A stretch of 64,000 nucleotides of DNA from Pantoea sp. Ap-967 (GCF_011752565.1 NZ_VWXK01000024.1:1-64000); one strand, 5' to 3'. Positions 17,251 to 26,369 are shown, numbered from the stretch's first letter. The notes: a model not told the origin generated them from the sequence alone. Numbers and translations are program-made.

Positions 17251-17688
17251 GTGAAGCAGCATCTGATCTCAGACATTTTGTACGGGCCGGCTGTGGTTCT
17301 AGGTGGATCGGGCTTGAGCGATACACAGGCCATCAAAGCGGCAACTGAAGAATTTGCCGGCGTTCGATTTTATGTAGTTCGGCAGTGGATGCTGCTGGAG
17401 GTACTCGTTCCGGCTGATTGGGAATGCCATCTCACAGGCCATGGCCATCAGCGCACGGTGCTCTACGCGCATACCGTGGTCTACGACAGCGCAGGTCAGC
17501 TTGAGGTCGGCGTGAGCGTTTTGACTGGCCCACAGCTTGAATTCAAAGATTGTTTCTTCGCGTGTGAGAGCGGCCTTTTTGTCCTGGTCGGCCCCGGTTC
17601 ACGGAAGATAATCAGCCTGCCCGCATTGCTTGCTCTTAGCCATGAGTTACGGAATTCCAGCGCGTCAGATGATGTGAAGAGAGCGTAA
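17251..17688 (+). CDS. DUF6957-like hypothetical protein
   Basis: The product has 145 residues and starts with GTG, 5 bases after AGAGG. It has the pattern ILYGPAVVLGGSGLSDTQA, then VRFYVVRQWMLLEV, then VLYAHTVVYDSAGQLEVG, which I associate with DUF6957, a Pseudomonas accessory family of unknown function. It is probably cytoplasmic. It follows the phosphoesterase group after 58 bases and may have its own promoter. Confidence 0.6.
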   Translation: MKQHLISDILYGPAVVLGGSGLSDTQAIKAATEEFAGVRFYVVRQWMLLEVLVPADWECHLTGHGHQRTVLYAHTVVYDSAGQLEVGVSVLTGPQLEFKDCFFACESGLFVLVGPGSRKIISLPALLALSHELRNSSASDDVKRA

Positions 17689-18174
17689 GGGAGGCTGTAA
17701 TTGCGGCTCTCGCAGAGCTCAAACGTGCAGTTTAAAACCAGCCCGGCGCATCTCGTTGCTGGACGCGGTCACTAACGGGAGATGACTGATTTATCTCAAA
17801 GGATGGTTTTTCTGTTTCTATGGCTGAAAGTATGTTTGGAGTACATTTGTACTCCTGCGATTGGATCGATCTCTTTCTGTAGCGCGGGACAGGTGAGATG
17901 GGAAGAACGCGCTACGAGAGCTCTCGGGGCTTCTCGCTAGAATCAGTCGAACATCGCTTAAGGTCATTGCTTGTGATGAACACTGTCTCCGACGTTGATG
18001 TCGAACCTTGGGAGCCGATATCGGGATGGCGTTCAACGTTGACCCTGGGAGCCCTGGATGATGGCGATACAGCTCTCGCGATGACGATGATTTCAAGGTA
18101 GGCGAGGTAGGGGCACGGCCTGGCCGATTATGGGTGGTGCACTGACCCTGCGGCGGTGATTCCTGGATCAGTAA
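17689..18174. other. Gap with one doubtful small frame
   Basis: A 67-codon frame at 17898-18101 (starting MGRTRYESSRGFS) has ordinary composition, but I cannot support it by motif or a good ribosome-binding site. No RNA or repeat is recognised. Confidence 0.4.
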
Positions 18175-18654
18175 CTATTCCTCGGGGAGGTGCCATAGCC
18201 TTCCAACTGTGGACTTGGGGATACCTAGGCGTGCGCTCACTGCAGCCTGAGATTCTCCCACTGCTTTGGCTTGACGGATCGCTGCGAGCTTTTGGGGATC
18301 GATCTGGCGACCGGGCTGCACCCGGATCACCTTTCCGTTCCGGTAGTGCTCACTGATGCTATCCCGGGCGCCCAGGGCGTCGACTTTCTGAAACTCCGCC
18401 TTGAGCAACTCAAGCATTTGCTGATCGGTAAGCCCTTTTTCGAGGGCCGATGCAAGCACCACCAAGGCCGCTGGATCAATATCCAGCTTGGCAGCGACAG
18501 CTTCTAATTTGGTGATTGTGACGCTGGAGCGCGCGTTCTCAATGTTGTGCAAATGACGAGCCTCCACGGAGCCGGACATCTCTTCCTGCGAGAGTGCTCG
18601 GGCATTCCGGATAACGCGCAACAAGGCCGCAATGGCCGGCATCAGGGGCATCAA
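18175..18654 (-). CDS. Second XRE-like regulator with a C-terminal HTH
   Basis: The product has 159 residues. The N-terminal XRE HTH (RVIRNARALSQEEMSGSVEARHLHN, split here for length) is followed by an LDIDPAALVVLASALEKG helix pair, and a second HTH ends the protein (ESQAAVSARLGIPKSTVGRLW). The second Met (codon 5) is an equally good start. It shares the two-HTH plan of the regulator at 15094-15576, though the identity seen is low. It diverges from the membrane protein at 18883. Confidence 0.75.
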   Translation of the reverse strand: MMPLMPAIAALLRVIRNARALSQEEMSGSVEARHLHNIENARSSVTITKLEAVAAKLDIDPAALVVLASALEKGLTDQQMLELLKAEFQKVDALGARDSISEHYRNGKVIRVQPGRQIDPQKLAAIRQAKAVGESQAAVSARLGIPKSTVGRLWHLPEE

Positions 18655-18882
18655 TATTCCTCAAATACGAGGATAAGGCCACGTTGCGCGATCCCGAACC
18701 ATGCAATATAGTGCCTATATCGGGATGTCGTTTTGCCATCGCGACCCGCTAGCGGGTTGCCAAGCGCTCTCGGTAAAGCACGAAGAAGGGCTGTGCCTTA
18801 TAGGCAGGGCTGTTTGCTGTCCGCATGGACGAATGATGTGCACCGGCGAGCTGAAGTCGTGTGCTGATATGGAGCTTTTGAA

Positions 18883-19371
18883 ATGTCGGATGCGAGCGTG
18901 ATCAAGGGCGCGGTAGAAGTGGTAGGGCCCCACAACAACCTGGCCGAGGGTAGTGAATATGCGTATCTGCGCTTCAAGGAGTCTGGTGGGGCCGCGAGGA
19001 TGATCAAGAAGGTAGGAGTAGGGCACTACATCGCTTCATACCTGAAGCCTGGAATTGAGGGGGAGTTTCACTTTATGAAGCTTGGCCGGCTCGGCTTCAT
19101 CCTGTACGCGATCAAAACGGCCTCTGGCGAGAAGATCTATGAGGCTGATGGATTCAGCTCTTGGATCAAGAAAATGCGCGTTATGGGCGCGCTCATGTGT
19201 CTACTGTTTATCCCCTTGAGTCTCGTTGGGCTGCTTTTCGGTGGCTATTTTGGGGTGGTGGTGCCGGCGGTGTTTGTGTACGTGATTTGGAAATTGCTGG
19301 TGAGCTTTCCCAAGGTACTTAAAGACAGCTATCTACGTGCACAACTTGCGGGACACGGTTTTACGGTGTAG
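18883..19371 (+). CDS. Membrane protein of unknown function
   Basis: The product has 162 residues. The N-terminal 100 residues are soluble and strand-rich; two adjacent hydrophobic helices (about 104-124 and 127-147) lie near the C-terminus. GGAG stands 10 bases before the ATG. I recognise no family. Divergence from an XRE regulator gives a possible control link. Confidence 0.6.
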   Translation: MSDASVIKGAVEVVGPHNNLAEGSEYAYLRFKESGGAARMIKKVGVGHYIASYLKPGIEGEFHFMKLGRLGFILYAIKTASGEKIYEADGFSSWIKKMRVMGALMCLLFIPLSLVGLLFGGYFGVVVPAVFVYVIWKLLVSFPKVLKDSYLRAQLAGHGFTV

Positions 19372-19546
19372 CCAAGCAGTGGTATGACCAGGAGCAGCTT
19401 TAAATGGCGTGACCCGACCATTTGGATCTGCTCATTTTTCGTGCCATCGGACGACGTGACGATCGAGCGCCTGAGGAGGCGTAAGCTGTTTATGGAGTAT
19501 ATTGCTGGCCTTTTGCCTTGAAATTCTGGGCGCAAGGGCGAGAGAG

Positions 19547-19900
19547 ATGGAGCGCACGATTGTCAGTGATGTCTGGAGGTCTGCTTCGACCTGCTATGGC
19601 GATGGCTTCACAGCGGCGCTGGATGAGCTGCTGAACGGTTACGTACGCAAGTCTGGAAAAGATGAACCTGTCCGCATCACCACCGATTGCATTGGCCCAG
19701 AGGCCTATGCGGCACTTCTCGCTGCCTTGCAGATCAAGCCGCGACGGCATGTCAGTCACTACGACTATGGTTGGCACATCGAGCTTCGCACATGGCTTTT
19801 CGAGTACCTGAGCCGGAGCCTACAGCGGGTTTTGGTGCAATGCGGGAGGGGCACAGAGGTTATGAGTGAAGATCTTTTCGCTCACGATATCGGTGTCTGA
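19547..19900 (+). CDS. Hypothetical protein
   Basis: The product has 117 residues from the ATG that follows GAGAGAG. A TTG at 19502 would add 15 residues. The sequence is soluble, with VRITTDCIGPEAYAALLAALQ and a YDYGWHIELRTWLFEYL core. No family recognised. Composition fits a real Pseudomonas accessory gene. Confidence 0.5.
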   Translation: MERTIVSDVWRSASTCYGDGFTAALDELLNGYVRKSGKDEPVRITTDCIGPEAYAALLAALQIKPRRHVSHYDYGWHIELRTWLFEYLSRSLQRVLVQCGRGTEVMSEDLFAHDIGV

Positions 19901-20495
19901 GACATCTCCCCGACAGCGGTGAAATCGGCGGGTAGAGAGAACCAGATGTTGTCCGACACTGACCGGAAATTCTTACTCACGCGAAGTAGACTCCCCCTGT
20001 TGCGCTTCGCGCCGTGTATTTGATCCCAAAGTCAAAAGCAGCCGGCCTAAAGGCCGAAGGGCGGCGACCTGCCTAAGCTAAAGGTGTGTGAGCAGTTCGA
20101 CCGGGGATACGTTCAGAGTCGTCAGCATGCAGAAACGCAAGGAAAAGCGAGAGGCAAATACCGAGGATAAAATGAGAAATGGGAGCGGTGCAGATCTCCG
20201 CTTTTCTTTGGGTCTCAAATATAAGAACTCCGTCTCCGAAAAATTTTTTATAGGGCAAAATCTCAAAATTCGCGCAAATTTGTGATGTGCGTCACAGAGG
20301 TCTGGCTTTTTTTGGGGGGGAGCGTCGCTAAGCAGCCTTTCACGGGGCGCTTGGTCGTTTGACGCGATCTTGCGATTTTTCCTTGCACGGCGTCAAAACG
20401 CGATCGTTTTTTTTTCTACAGGTAATGCACCTATGCAATGTTCTGTTTCCGATTTTTATAGCGTAGACGAGGGTTAGGTTTTGAGCGATGCAGGG
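19901..20495. other. 595-bp A/T-rich gap
   Basis: No supported gene. Homopolymer runs (T at 20307-20315, G at 20316-20322, T at 20407-20415) and a perfect CRP-type dyad at 20281-20296 are present. It is the upstream region of the papain-like gene and probably holds its promoter. Confidence 0.5.
20281..20296. promoter_or_regulatory. CRP/Vfr-type binding site
   Basis: TGTGATGTGCGTCACA is an exact TGTGA-N6-TCACA palindrome, the consensus of CRP, Vfr and P. putida Crp. It lies 215 bases before the ATG at 20496, within the only upstream gap. Confidence 0.6.
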
Positions 20496-21023
20496 ATGAT
20501 CGAGCGTGTGCTCTATGTAGTGGATAAGTGCCTGAGAAGCCATTTCCATGACGACTACCACAAGCGGTGCATGTATGCGTCCTTTGGTATTCACCGACTC
20601 CTTGAGGGAATGGGGCACAGTCCTGAGATTGTCGGAGGGGATTTTCTGGCATTTGTCATCTCGAAGGACGGACTCAACGCTACGCTTCAAAGCTACGGAT
20701 CGCCAACTGAGCCCGTATCTCACTTCTGGGTAGAGCTTGGTGGGACGATCATTGACCTCGGAACATACTACTTACCTACCGAGTCGAGTTACCCAGCCAG
20801 CGAGATGCCAGCAATGTGCTGGGGGAGGGAGCATGCACTGCCCAGGGGCATCAGTTACTGCGAAACTACGCGTTGTGTATCGTCTGAGACGCCATGCCTG
20901 GAACCACACATCAAGCAGAAGATGGAGCCCTTCCTGGAGGCCTGCTTGGCCCGTATGGCCAAGCCGCTGGTGAAGCCCAAACTTGGCAAGTGGTTAGCCA
21001 CCAGTCCGTCAGTTGTGCATTAA
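20496..21023 (+). CDS. Papain/transglutaminase-like small protein (candidate Cys-His-Asp triad)
   Basis: The product has 175 residues from the ATG at 20496; a TTG at 20481 would add five. KRCMYASFGIHRLLEGMGH looks like a nucleophile-cysteine helix. About 60 residues later HFWVELGGTIIDLGTYY presents a His strand and an Asp strand, the order found in transglutaminase-like, arylamine N-acetyltransferase and bacteriocin-maturation peptidase folds. A candidate hydrolase or acyltransferase is inferred from the Cys-His-Asp order alone. No substrate is evident. Confidence 0.6.
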   Translation: MIERVLYVVDKCLRSHFHDDYHKRCMYASFGIHRLLEGMGHSPEIVGGDFLAFVISKDGLNATLQSYGSPTEPVSHFWVELGGTIIDLGTYYLPTESSYPASEMPAMCWGREHALPRGISYCETTRCVSSETPCLEPHIKQKMEPFLEACLARMAKPLVKPKLGKWLATSPSVVH

Positions 21024-21368
21024 GGCAGCTGTTAAAGGAGATCTCTGGGCCAGGTCGTTAATTCGCTACCAGTCCGTGCAGGGCTGAAATCAAGATTAGT
21101 GCCCGGTCTGTGAGTTAGCTAACTCACGTTCTGAAAGGCCTGAAAGGCGGTTTGTTACTGCATCCTGGAAAACCGGGAGTGATCCGATGGCGTGATCAAG
21201 TCCCTGAACGCTTCTGGCGTGAACGCGCCCCTTTGGCCGATAGTTGTTGTGTCTGAGATCTTCATCCAATGTGAGCGCTGTTTGAGGTATATGACGTAGG
21301 ACACGCACGGGCAGCAGGTTGCCGAGGCTAACAAAGGGTCATGCTGCCCTTTGGGCAAGACGCTCCTG
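21024..21368. other. 345-bp gap
   Basis: No gene supported. It contains the perfect palindrome at 21110-21127. Confidence 0.5.
21110..21127. promoter_or_regulatory. Perfect 18-bp palindrome
   Basis: GTGAGTTAGCTAACTCAC is fully self-complementary. It lies between a gene ending at 21023 and the convergent SIR2 gene ending at 21369, has no T-tail and could be a protein-binding site or a recombination site. Confidence 0.45.
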
Positions 21369-23141
21369 CTACCCCCTAGCCGCCTGCTGCAACCCCTCTA
21401 GCATTTGCTGAAGGTAGGATTCAGATCCTCGTGCGAACCATGCTGCCAATAGGGGCGCCTTGTATTCCTTGGTCGCATACTCGCGGATGAAACGATTGAT
21501 CGTTTCTGAGTGCCAGGAAATTCGGCCCAGCGCAATGCTCCTGAAATTCCGTTTGTTGATCACATCGGTGAGCGAGCTTTCGTTGAGACCTCGCTTTTCG
21601 CAGAAGTAGAGGAGGTTCAGGAACTCAAACCGTTCGTAAAGCAGCCCCGGATTCTGCAGGCCTGCGATGTCAAGCGCCCAGCGAGGCATCACAGTGTCAT
21701 GCAGTCGGTTGCAGAGCGGGCTAATAGCTCGATCCTGCCCTTCGAGGCTTCTCCATGATTCATGAAGACCATTGCTAGCCTCCATGTGGAACGGAGATAA
21801 GTTCATCCCCAGAAGCCCGGTATTTTCGTGACGGTTGATTACCGTCGTATCAAACAGTTTGTAAAGCTCATCTAAGCGATCTGCACGTACCAATCCTATG
21901 CCGTACGCATAGGCAACAAGTGCTGCAGGGTAAGACTTCAGCGCTGTTAAATGCGCCCATCCAGAGTTGTCAGCCTGAGACGCGGTGTATAAGCCTTTAA
22001 TTGTCTCCAGCACGAGATTGAATTCTTGCCCAGTCCCCCAGCGCCCTAGGACTGCACAAAGACGAGCCAATGGCTCGGTGGTTGACTCGTAGATCGCGAC
22101 ACGCTCAGCGAAATGCTCAGGGCTGTTTCCAGACTGGCAATCAAAATGAGGCTTGAGGTTTTCAATAGCTTGGTGAGCTTGAGAGGTGACCAGGTCGTCT
22201 AGCTGGATTCTGTGCACTGGCCTGGTCATGAATCGCTTTGCCATGGCCAAGGTCAGTTCGATGCCAGCGGGGTTTGGCAATCGGGATTGCTGAATTGTGT
22301 CCAGCTTAACGTGCAAGCTGTCGAAGAACGTGTCTGCATCCAAACCTGAGACAATGCGCGCGTGGCGCTGATTAATGAGCTCTGTTCCACGTTCGGTTAG
22401 TTGACCCCGTGAGAGCCAGTAGGTTGGGTAGCGGCGAGACGGGGCTCTGAGGAAGGCTGCTCTCAGCGCATGATCCCATTCGCCTGACCAGCCTGCAACG
22501 ATCAACCCGAACTCATCAATGATGCGATCTAGGAGTGTGTTGATGGCTGCTGGGTATTCGCCCAGCTCTACATCTGTGTTGAGGATCCGGGCGTCCTTGT
22601 AGTCGCCATGAATCTTCAACATGTAGCAGGAGGAGTGTGTGAGTGGTTCAGCACCTGCCAGCGTATCTGCAGAGCTGACAATGGTAGGTTCAACGCCGAC
22701 ATCACGTAGAGCGTTTTCCATCAGTCGGTCGAAGTTTGTGGTGGCAATCACCCGGACGTGACCAGCTTTGACCATAGCTGCGATTGCGCGATGCGCACGA
22801 GTGGGCAGTTTGAGGCCGTCTTCAAGCTCCTGTTCGCTTGGCTCCAGAAAACCCTGGATGATGGCTCGGCGCTCAGTTTGAGTCGTTGCTAGCTGTTCCA
22901 GCAACGCTGAATAATTGGGCTGCTTGCCCGTTTGGTCGACGTACCAGGAGTGCCAGTTGTCTTGCTCGCCAGCCCCGGTCGCTATACCCCAGCGCTTCAC
23001 CAATTCCATGGTGATTTCCCAGCCCGTGGGTATACCCGCAGACCGGGAAACGCCTGATCCTAGGAGCACCGCATAGACACCTTTGTTCTCAAACATGGAA
23101 AACGCGATTTGAGCTGTGAGTTCACTACCTGTGACGAGCAT
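21369..23141 (-). CDS. SIR2-domain defence-type protein
   Basis: The product has 590 residues. The N-terminal SIR2-like domain (about 1-290) has the NAD-binding GSGVSRSAGIPTGW (28-41), TTNFDR (134-139), KIHGDY with the likely catalytic His178, and a GWSGEWD segment. The remaining 300 residues are helical and unassigned. Stand-alone SIR2 proteins of this plan (defence-associated sirtuins) hydrolyse NAD+ on phage infection. ATG 23141 has GAGG upstream. Placement in a cluster of defence genes supports that role; the C-terminal sensor is unrecognised. Confidence 0.8.
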   Translation of the reverse strand: MLVTGSELTAQIAFSMFENKGVYAVLLGSGVSRSAGIPTGWEITMELVKRWGIATGAGEQDNWHSWYVDQTGKQPNYSALLEQLATTQTERRAIIQGFLEPSEQELEDGLKLPTRAHRAIAAMVKAGHVRVIATTNFDRLMENALRDVGVEPTIVSSADTLAGAEPLTHSSCYMLKIHGDYKDARILNTDVELGEYPAAINTLLDRIIDEFGLIVAGWSGEWDHALRAAFLRAPSRRYPTYWLSRGQLTERGTELINQRHARIVSGLDADTFFDSLHVKLDTIQQSRLPNPAGIELTLAMAKRFMTRPVHRIQLDDLVTSQAHQAIENLKPHFDCQSGNSPEHFAERVAIYESTTEPLARLCAVLGRWGTGQEFNLVLETIKGLYTASQADNSGWAHLTALKSYPAALVAYAYGIGLVRADRLDELYKLFDTTVINRHENTGLLGMNLSPFHMEASNGLHESWRSLEGQDRAISPLCNRLHDTVMPRWALDIAGLQNPGLLYERFEFLNLLYFCEKRGLNESSLTDVINKRNFRSIALGRISWHSETINRFIREYATKEYKAPLLAAWFARGSESYLQQMLEGLQQAARG

Positions 23142-23505
23142 GCAAAATCCTCTATTCCTTGATGTGGTATCGATGCAGCGATTCTTTGTATGGAGGCATG
23201 CCTACGTGTTAAACCATCACCCAACCGCTCATTGCGAGTATTGGGGCAAAGCTAGCCCGTCTCACGTATCAAAGAAAGCTTCAGAGGGCTAAGGTGCCAG
23301 TGATGCGGCCAACAAGTACCTCACCGGCACCGATTTATCTAGTCGCGTTTGAGTTGGATAGGCTCCCTGATTCGGAACCATCGAAGCTCTGCTTGCCTGG
23401 AGTGTGCAGTGGATTCACTCAGATTGAGACTCAATGCAAGGCTTGACCGACTTGTGGAGCACAGGTGTTCTCCTCCGAGTGAAAACGGATGGATGATGGC
23501 CCCTG
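23142..23505. other. 364-bp gap
   Basis: Nothing recognisable beyond short frames in poor context. It separates the defence island from the GntR/flavoprotein cassette. Confidence 0.45.
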
Positions 23506-24249
23506 CTAATGTCGTGATCGCTCGACCCGCATGTGGTAGTCAAGATGCTCTCCGTGCAGATAAAGCTGCTCATACAACACGGGCGAGCTATCTGAACCCA
23601 TCACCGTACGGTGTATGCGAAGCAACGGCTCGTGGACGGGAATTTCCAGCATGTTGGCGACCTCTGTACTGGCACCGATCGCCTTCAGCTGGATGTCTGC
23701 ATGGCTGATCAGCAAATCAAAGTCCTCCTCCAGTATGACCAAGATGTCTCGCGACTTGAGCTCTGCGCTCAACAGGCGCTCTCCAATCTCCTGGGCACAA
23801 AACGTTACTTCATACGAAACAGGTTTTCCCTTCATCAGCCTCACACGAGCGAGCTCGGCCAGCACAGTACCTTCCTGCACCTTCATCTGAAGAGCCAAGT
23901 GTGTGTCAGCGCTAACGAGCCTGAAGCTCTGCAGCCGGTTTGAGACGGAGTGTCCTTGGGCACTCAAAGCCTCTGACAGTCCTTCAAGAGCAGATACATC
24001 TCTGAACGGACGGCGGTCAGAGACAAATGTCCCGCGGCCATGCGCTTTGTAAACGACTCCCTCACGAAGCATCTCGTTCAGTGCCTGGCGCACAGTGGAA
24101 CGGCTGACCTGATAGTGAGCGCACAGCTCATGTTCAGAGGGTAGCCGTGAGCCTGGCGCGTACTCGCCTCTCTCGATCGCCCCTTGCAAATCGGCCTGAA
24201 TCTGCCCGTAGAGAGGGGATAGGTTGGGGTCGGCAATTGAGGATGAAAT
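23506..24249 (-). CDS. GntR-family regulator with UTRA domain, probable AUU start
   Basis: The product has about 247 residues. The GntR winged HTH (SPLYGQIQADLQGAI, then SRLPSEHELCAHYQVSRSTVRQAL) is followed by a UTRA effector domain (HutC/PhnF subfamily). No ATG, GTG or TTG opens the frame before helix 1: TTG at 24189 would cut off that helix and lacks a ribosome-binding site. An ATT at 24249 sits 7 bases after AAGGAG and yields MSSSIADPNLSPLYGQIQ, so AUU is the likely start. It diverges from the flavoprotein operon and two GT-N4-AC dyads lie between them, so it probably controls both. Confidence 0.8.
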   Translation of the reverse strand: MSSSIADPNLSPLYGQIQADLQGAIERGEYAPGSRLPSEHELCAHYQVSRSTVRQALNEMLREGVVYKAHGRGTFVSDRRPFRDVSALEGLSEALSAQGHSVSNRLQSFRLVSADTHLALQMKVQEGTVLAELARVRLMKGKPVSYEVTFCAQEIGERLLSAELKSRDILVILEEDFDLLISHADIQLKAIGASTEVANMLEIPVHEPLLRIHRTVMGSDSSPVLYEQLYLHGEHLDYHMRVERSRH

Positions 24250-24370
24250 GAGAGCTCTCCTTGGAAACCTGATACAGCATCAAGCTGATATTCCTCGACG
24301 GCATAACCATCGAATGAATGTGTATTTAATGGAATCAAAAAAGCCCTATATAGTAGCGACGAATCGCCAG

Positions 24371-24384
24371 CTTGTACGAACAAG
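24371..24384. promoter_or_regulatory. Candidate GntR/HutC operator
   Basis: CTTGTACGAACAAG is an inverted repeat of the GT-N4-AC type used by HutC-subfamily regulators. A second, weaker GTACCTAC and a CAAGTTG direct repeat follow within 25 bases. It lies between the divergent GntR and flavoprotein genes. Confidence 0.55.
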
Positions 24385-24462
24385 TTGGCAAGTTGTACCT
24401 ACCAGGTGTTGGTGCTTTCGTGACATACACATTCATTCTACCGATTTGCAGTGGTGTCGAGC

Positions 24463-26007
24463 ATGGCTAAACAGCAAGCGCATGACCCCATCCAAGCCCA
24501 AGTCCTTGTGCTCGGAGGAGGGCCAGCTGGGGTTTGGGCGGCACTGGAGGCAGCACGTGCCGGCGCCAGTGTTGTATTGGCAGATAAGGGCTATTGCGGC
24601 GTGTCGGGTGCTGCGGCTGCATCTAACAACAACATCTGGTACGTCCCAGATAGGACTCAATACCCCCTCTACTTTGAGGAAGGCTATCTACCAGGTGGTT
24701 CGCTCAGCGAGCAGAGCTGGGTTGAGGCAGTTTTGAAAACAGCAGTCAGGCAGCTTCATTTCATGAGTGAGCGTGGCTATCGGTTTCCCGTTACCGAATC
24801 GGGAGCCCGGAATTACGGAACCCTTCGTGGGCCAGACTACATGCGCTTCATGCGTTCACAGCTGCGGAAAGCCAAAGTCCGCATTCTTGACCATAGTCCT
24901 GTTCAGCAGTTGTTGGTGGCAGATGGGCAGGTGGCCGGGGCGCGTGGTGAGCGACTCAACGGTGAGCCATGGCAGGTGTCAGCATCAGCCACCGTGATCG
25001 CCACAGGAGGGTGCGCTTTTCTGAGTGGCGTATTAGGCACCAATGTTTGTACGGGGGATGGTCACCTGGCTGCTGGAGAGGCTGGTGTCACGTTCTCTGG
25101 GATGGAGTTCAGCAACCAGTACGGTATGGCTGCTTCCTTCTCCACGGTCACCAAAGGCTTGCCGTTCCACTGGGCCAGCTATTACGACGAAGAGGGGCAT
25201 GAGATTGATCTCGGGGCAGAAGAGCCATTCGTTGCAATAGCGAGAGCCAGTCGTCGTGGACGCATTTTTGCTTGCTATGACAAAGCAAGTGCTGACGTTC
25301 AACGCTGGCTACGTAGCGGCCAAGCCATTGCGTTTATGCCTTTCGACCGCATGGGAATTGATCCTTTCAGACAACGCTTCGAGTTGTCTCTGCGGCTTGA
25401 AGGGACTGTTCGCGGCACTGGGGGAATTGAGCTGCGGGGGCGAGATTGTTCGACCAATCTCCCTGGTCTTTACGCCGCCGGTGACGCTGCGTCTCGTGAG
25501 CCAATTGTGGGTGGCCGTAGTGGCGGAGGCTCTCCAAATGCTGCCTGGGCTATGGCTACAGGAAGCTGGGCTGGGCAAGCGGCGGCTTACTTTGCCAAGG
25601 CGCAAGGTGAAGCGTTGCCTGCTGGACGAACTGTGTCAGAACTGACTTCCAATGGCGCCGATCTGGCTTCTGTAATGCAGGTGATTCAGGAAGAGCTTTG
25701 GTCAGTTGAAAGGAATGTCTTTCGCTCAGAAGCCGGACTGAAAAAAGCACTGGAGCGGCTAGATGAATCGTGGCGCTTTCAGAAAACCAATCACGTACAA
25801 CGTTCTGCACGCGAAGCACACGCAATGCTCTATGTCGGTCGGCTTGCGTATACCAGTGCGTTGAGTCGTCGGGAGTCAACCGCACTTCATCAAAGAATCG
25901 ACTATCCCCAGGGCACGGCAGGAACCCCTTACCGTCAGCGGGCATGGGGTGTCGACAAGGTTGAGATCGAGCGTGTTGTTGCATCTGGAGGGCGGTTTCA
26001 TGATTGA
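24463..26007 (+). CDS. FAD-dependent oxidoreductase (fumarate reductase / AprA-like flavoprotein)
   Basis: The product has 514 residues. The Rossmann FAD motif VLVLGGGPAGVWAALEAARAG lies near the N-terminus, the second FAD segment is LPGLYAAGDAAS, and the fold is that of the fumarate reductase/adenylylsulfate reductase flavoprotein family. ATG 24463 gives the usual N-terminus; GTG codons at 24451 and 24454 are alternatives. A two-cluster ferredoxin follows with an 8-base overlap, matching an AprAB-like pair, and an aliphatic-sulfonate-type ABC importer follows that. An oxidoreductase acting on an imported sulfur or nitrogen compound is inferred; the substrate is unknown. Confidence 0.8.
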   Translation: MAKQQAHDPIQAQVLVLGGGPAGVWAALEAARAGASVVLADKGYCGVSGAAAASNNNIWYVPDRTQYPLYFEEGYLPGGSLSEQSWVEAVLKTAVRQLHFMSERGYRFPVTESGARNYGTLRGPDYMRFMRSQLRKAKVRILDHSPVQQLLVADGQVAGARGERLNGEPWQVSASATVIATGGCAFLSGVLGTNVCTGDGHLAAGEAGVTFSGMEFSNQYGMAASFSTVTKGLPFHWASYYDEEGHEIDLGAEEPFVAIARASRRGRIFACYDKASADVQRWLRSGQAIAFMPFDRMGIDPFRQRFELSLRLEGTVRGTGGIELRGRDCSTNLPGLYAAGDAASREPIVGGRSGGGSPNAAWAMATGSWAGQAAAYFAKAQGEALPAGRTVSELTSNGADLASVMQVIQEELWSVERNVFRSEAGLKKALERLDESWRFQKTNHVQRSAREAHAMLYVGRLAYTSALSRRESTALHQRIDYPQGTAGTPYRQRAWGVDKVEIERVVASGGRFHD

Positions 26008-26320
26008 GCTGATAAGCACCAGCTTATGTATCGCGTGCGATCGCTGCGTAGAAGTATGTCCTACCCAGGTATTCGATGCAGTGGATGGCGGCATTCCCTT
26101 GATTGCGAGGCCTGACAACTGCCAGACCTGTTTCATGTGCGAGCTCTATTGCCCAGTTGATGCGATGTATGTGCATCCCTTCGCAGATCAGCATGTAGTG
26201 GTCATTGAGGGGCAAACAACCCTGGGGGGATATGCCAAAGAGCTTGGCTGGAAATGCTCTAAGCCAGGTGGTACCGAAAACGATCAGACGCATCATTTAT
26301 TTGAAATGGGCATTCGCTGA
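26000..26320 (+). CDS. Two-[4Fe-4S] ferredoxin
   Basis: The product has 106 residues with two complete cluster motifs, CIACDRCVEVCP and CQTCFMCELYCP, then a short C-terminal extension. GGAGG lies 9 bases before the ATG, inside the flavoprotein's end. It should pass electrons to or from that flavoprotein, as AprB does for AprA in dissimilatory sulfur metabolism. Confidence 0.88.
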   Translation: MIELISTSLCIACDRCVEVCPTQVFDAVDGGIPLIARPDNCQTCFMCELYCPVDAMYVHPFADQHVVVIEGQTTLGGYAKELGWKCSKPGGTENDQTHHLFEMGIR

Positions 26321-26369
26321 ACGCCCGATTACACAAGCGGCTTCAGCCGCAGCCTTGGAGTGTGCATCA

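Noticed and set aside
17898..18101. 67-codon frame starting MGRTRYESS
   Set aside because: No clear ribosome-binding site, family or neighbour link; kept only as a doubtful frame in the gap entry.
20073..20285. Short frames on both strands
   Set aside because: They mirror each other, lie in an A/T-rich promoter-like gap and have no start signals.
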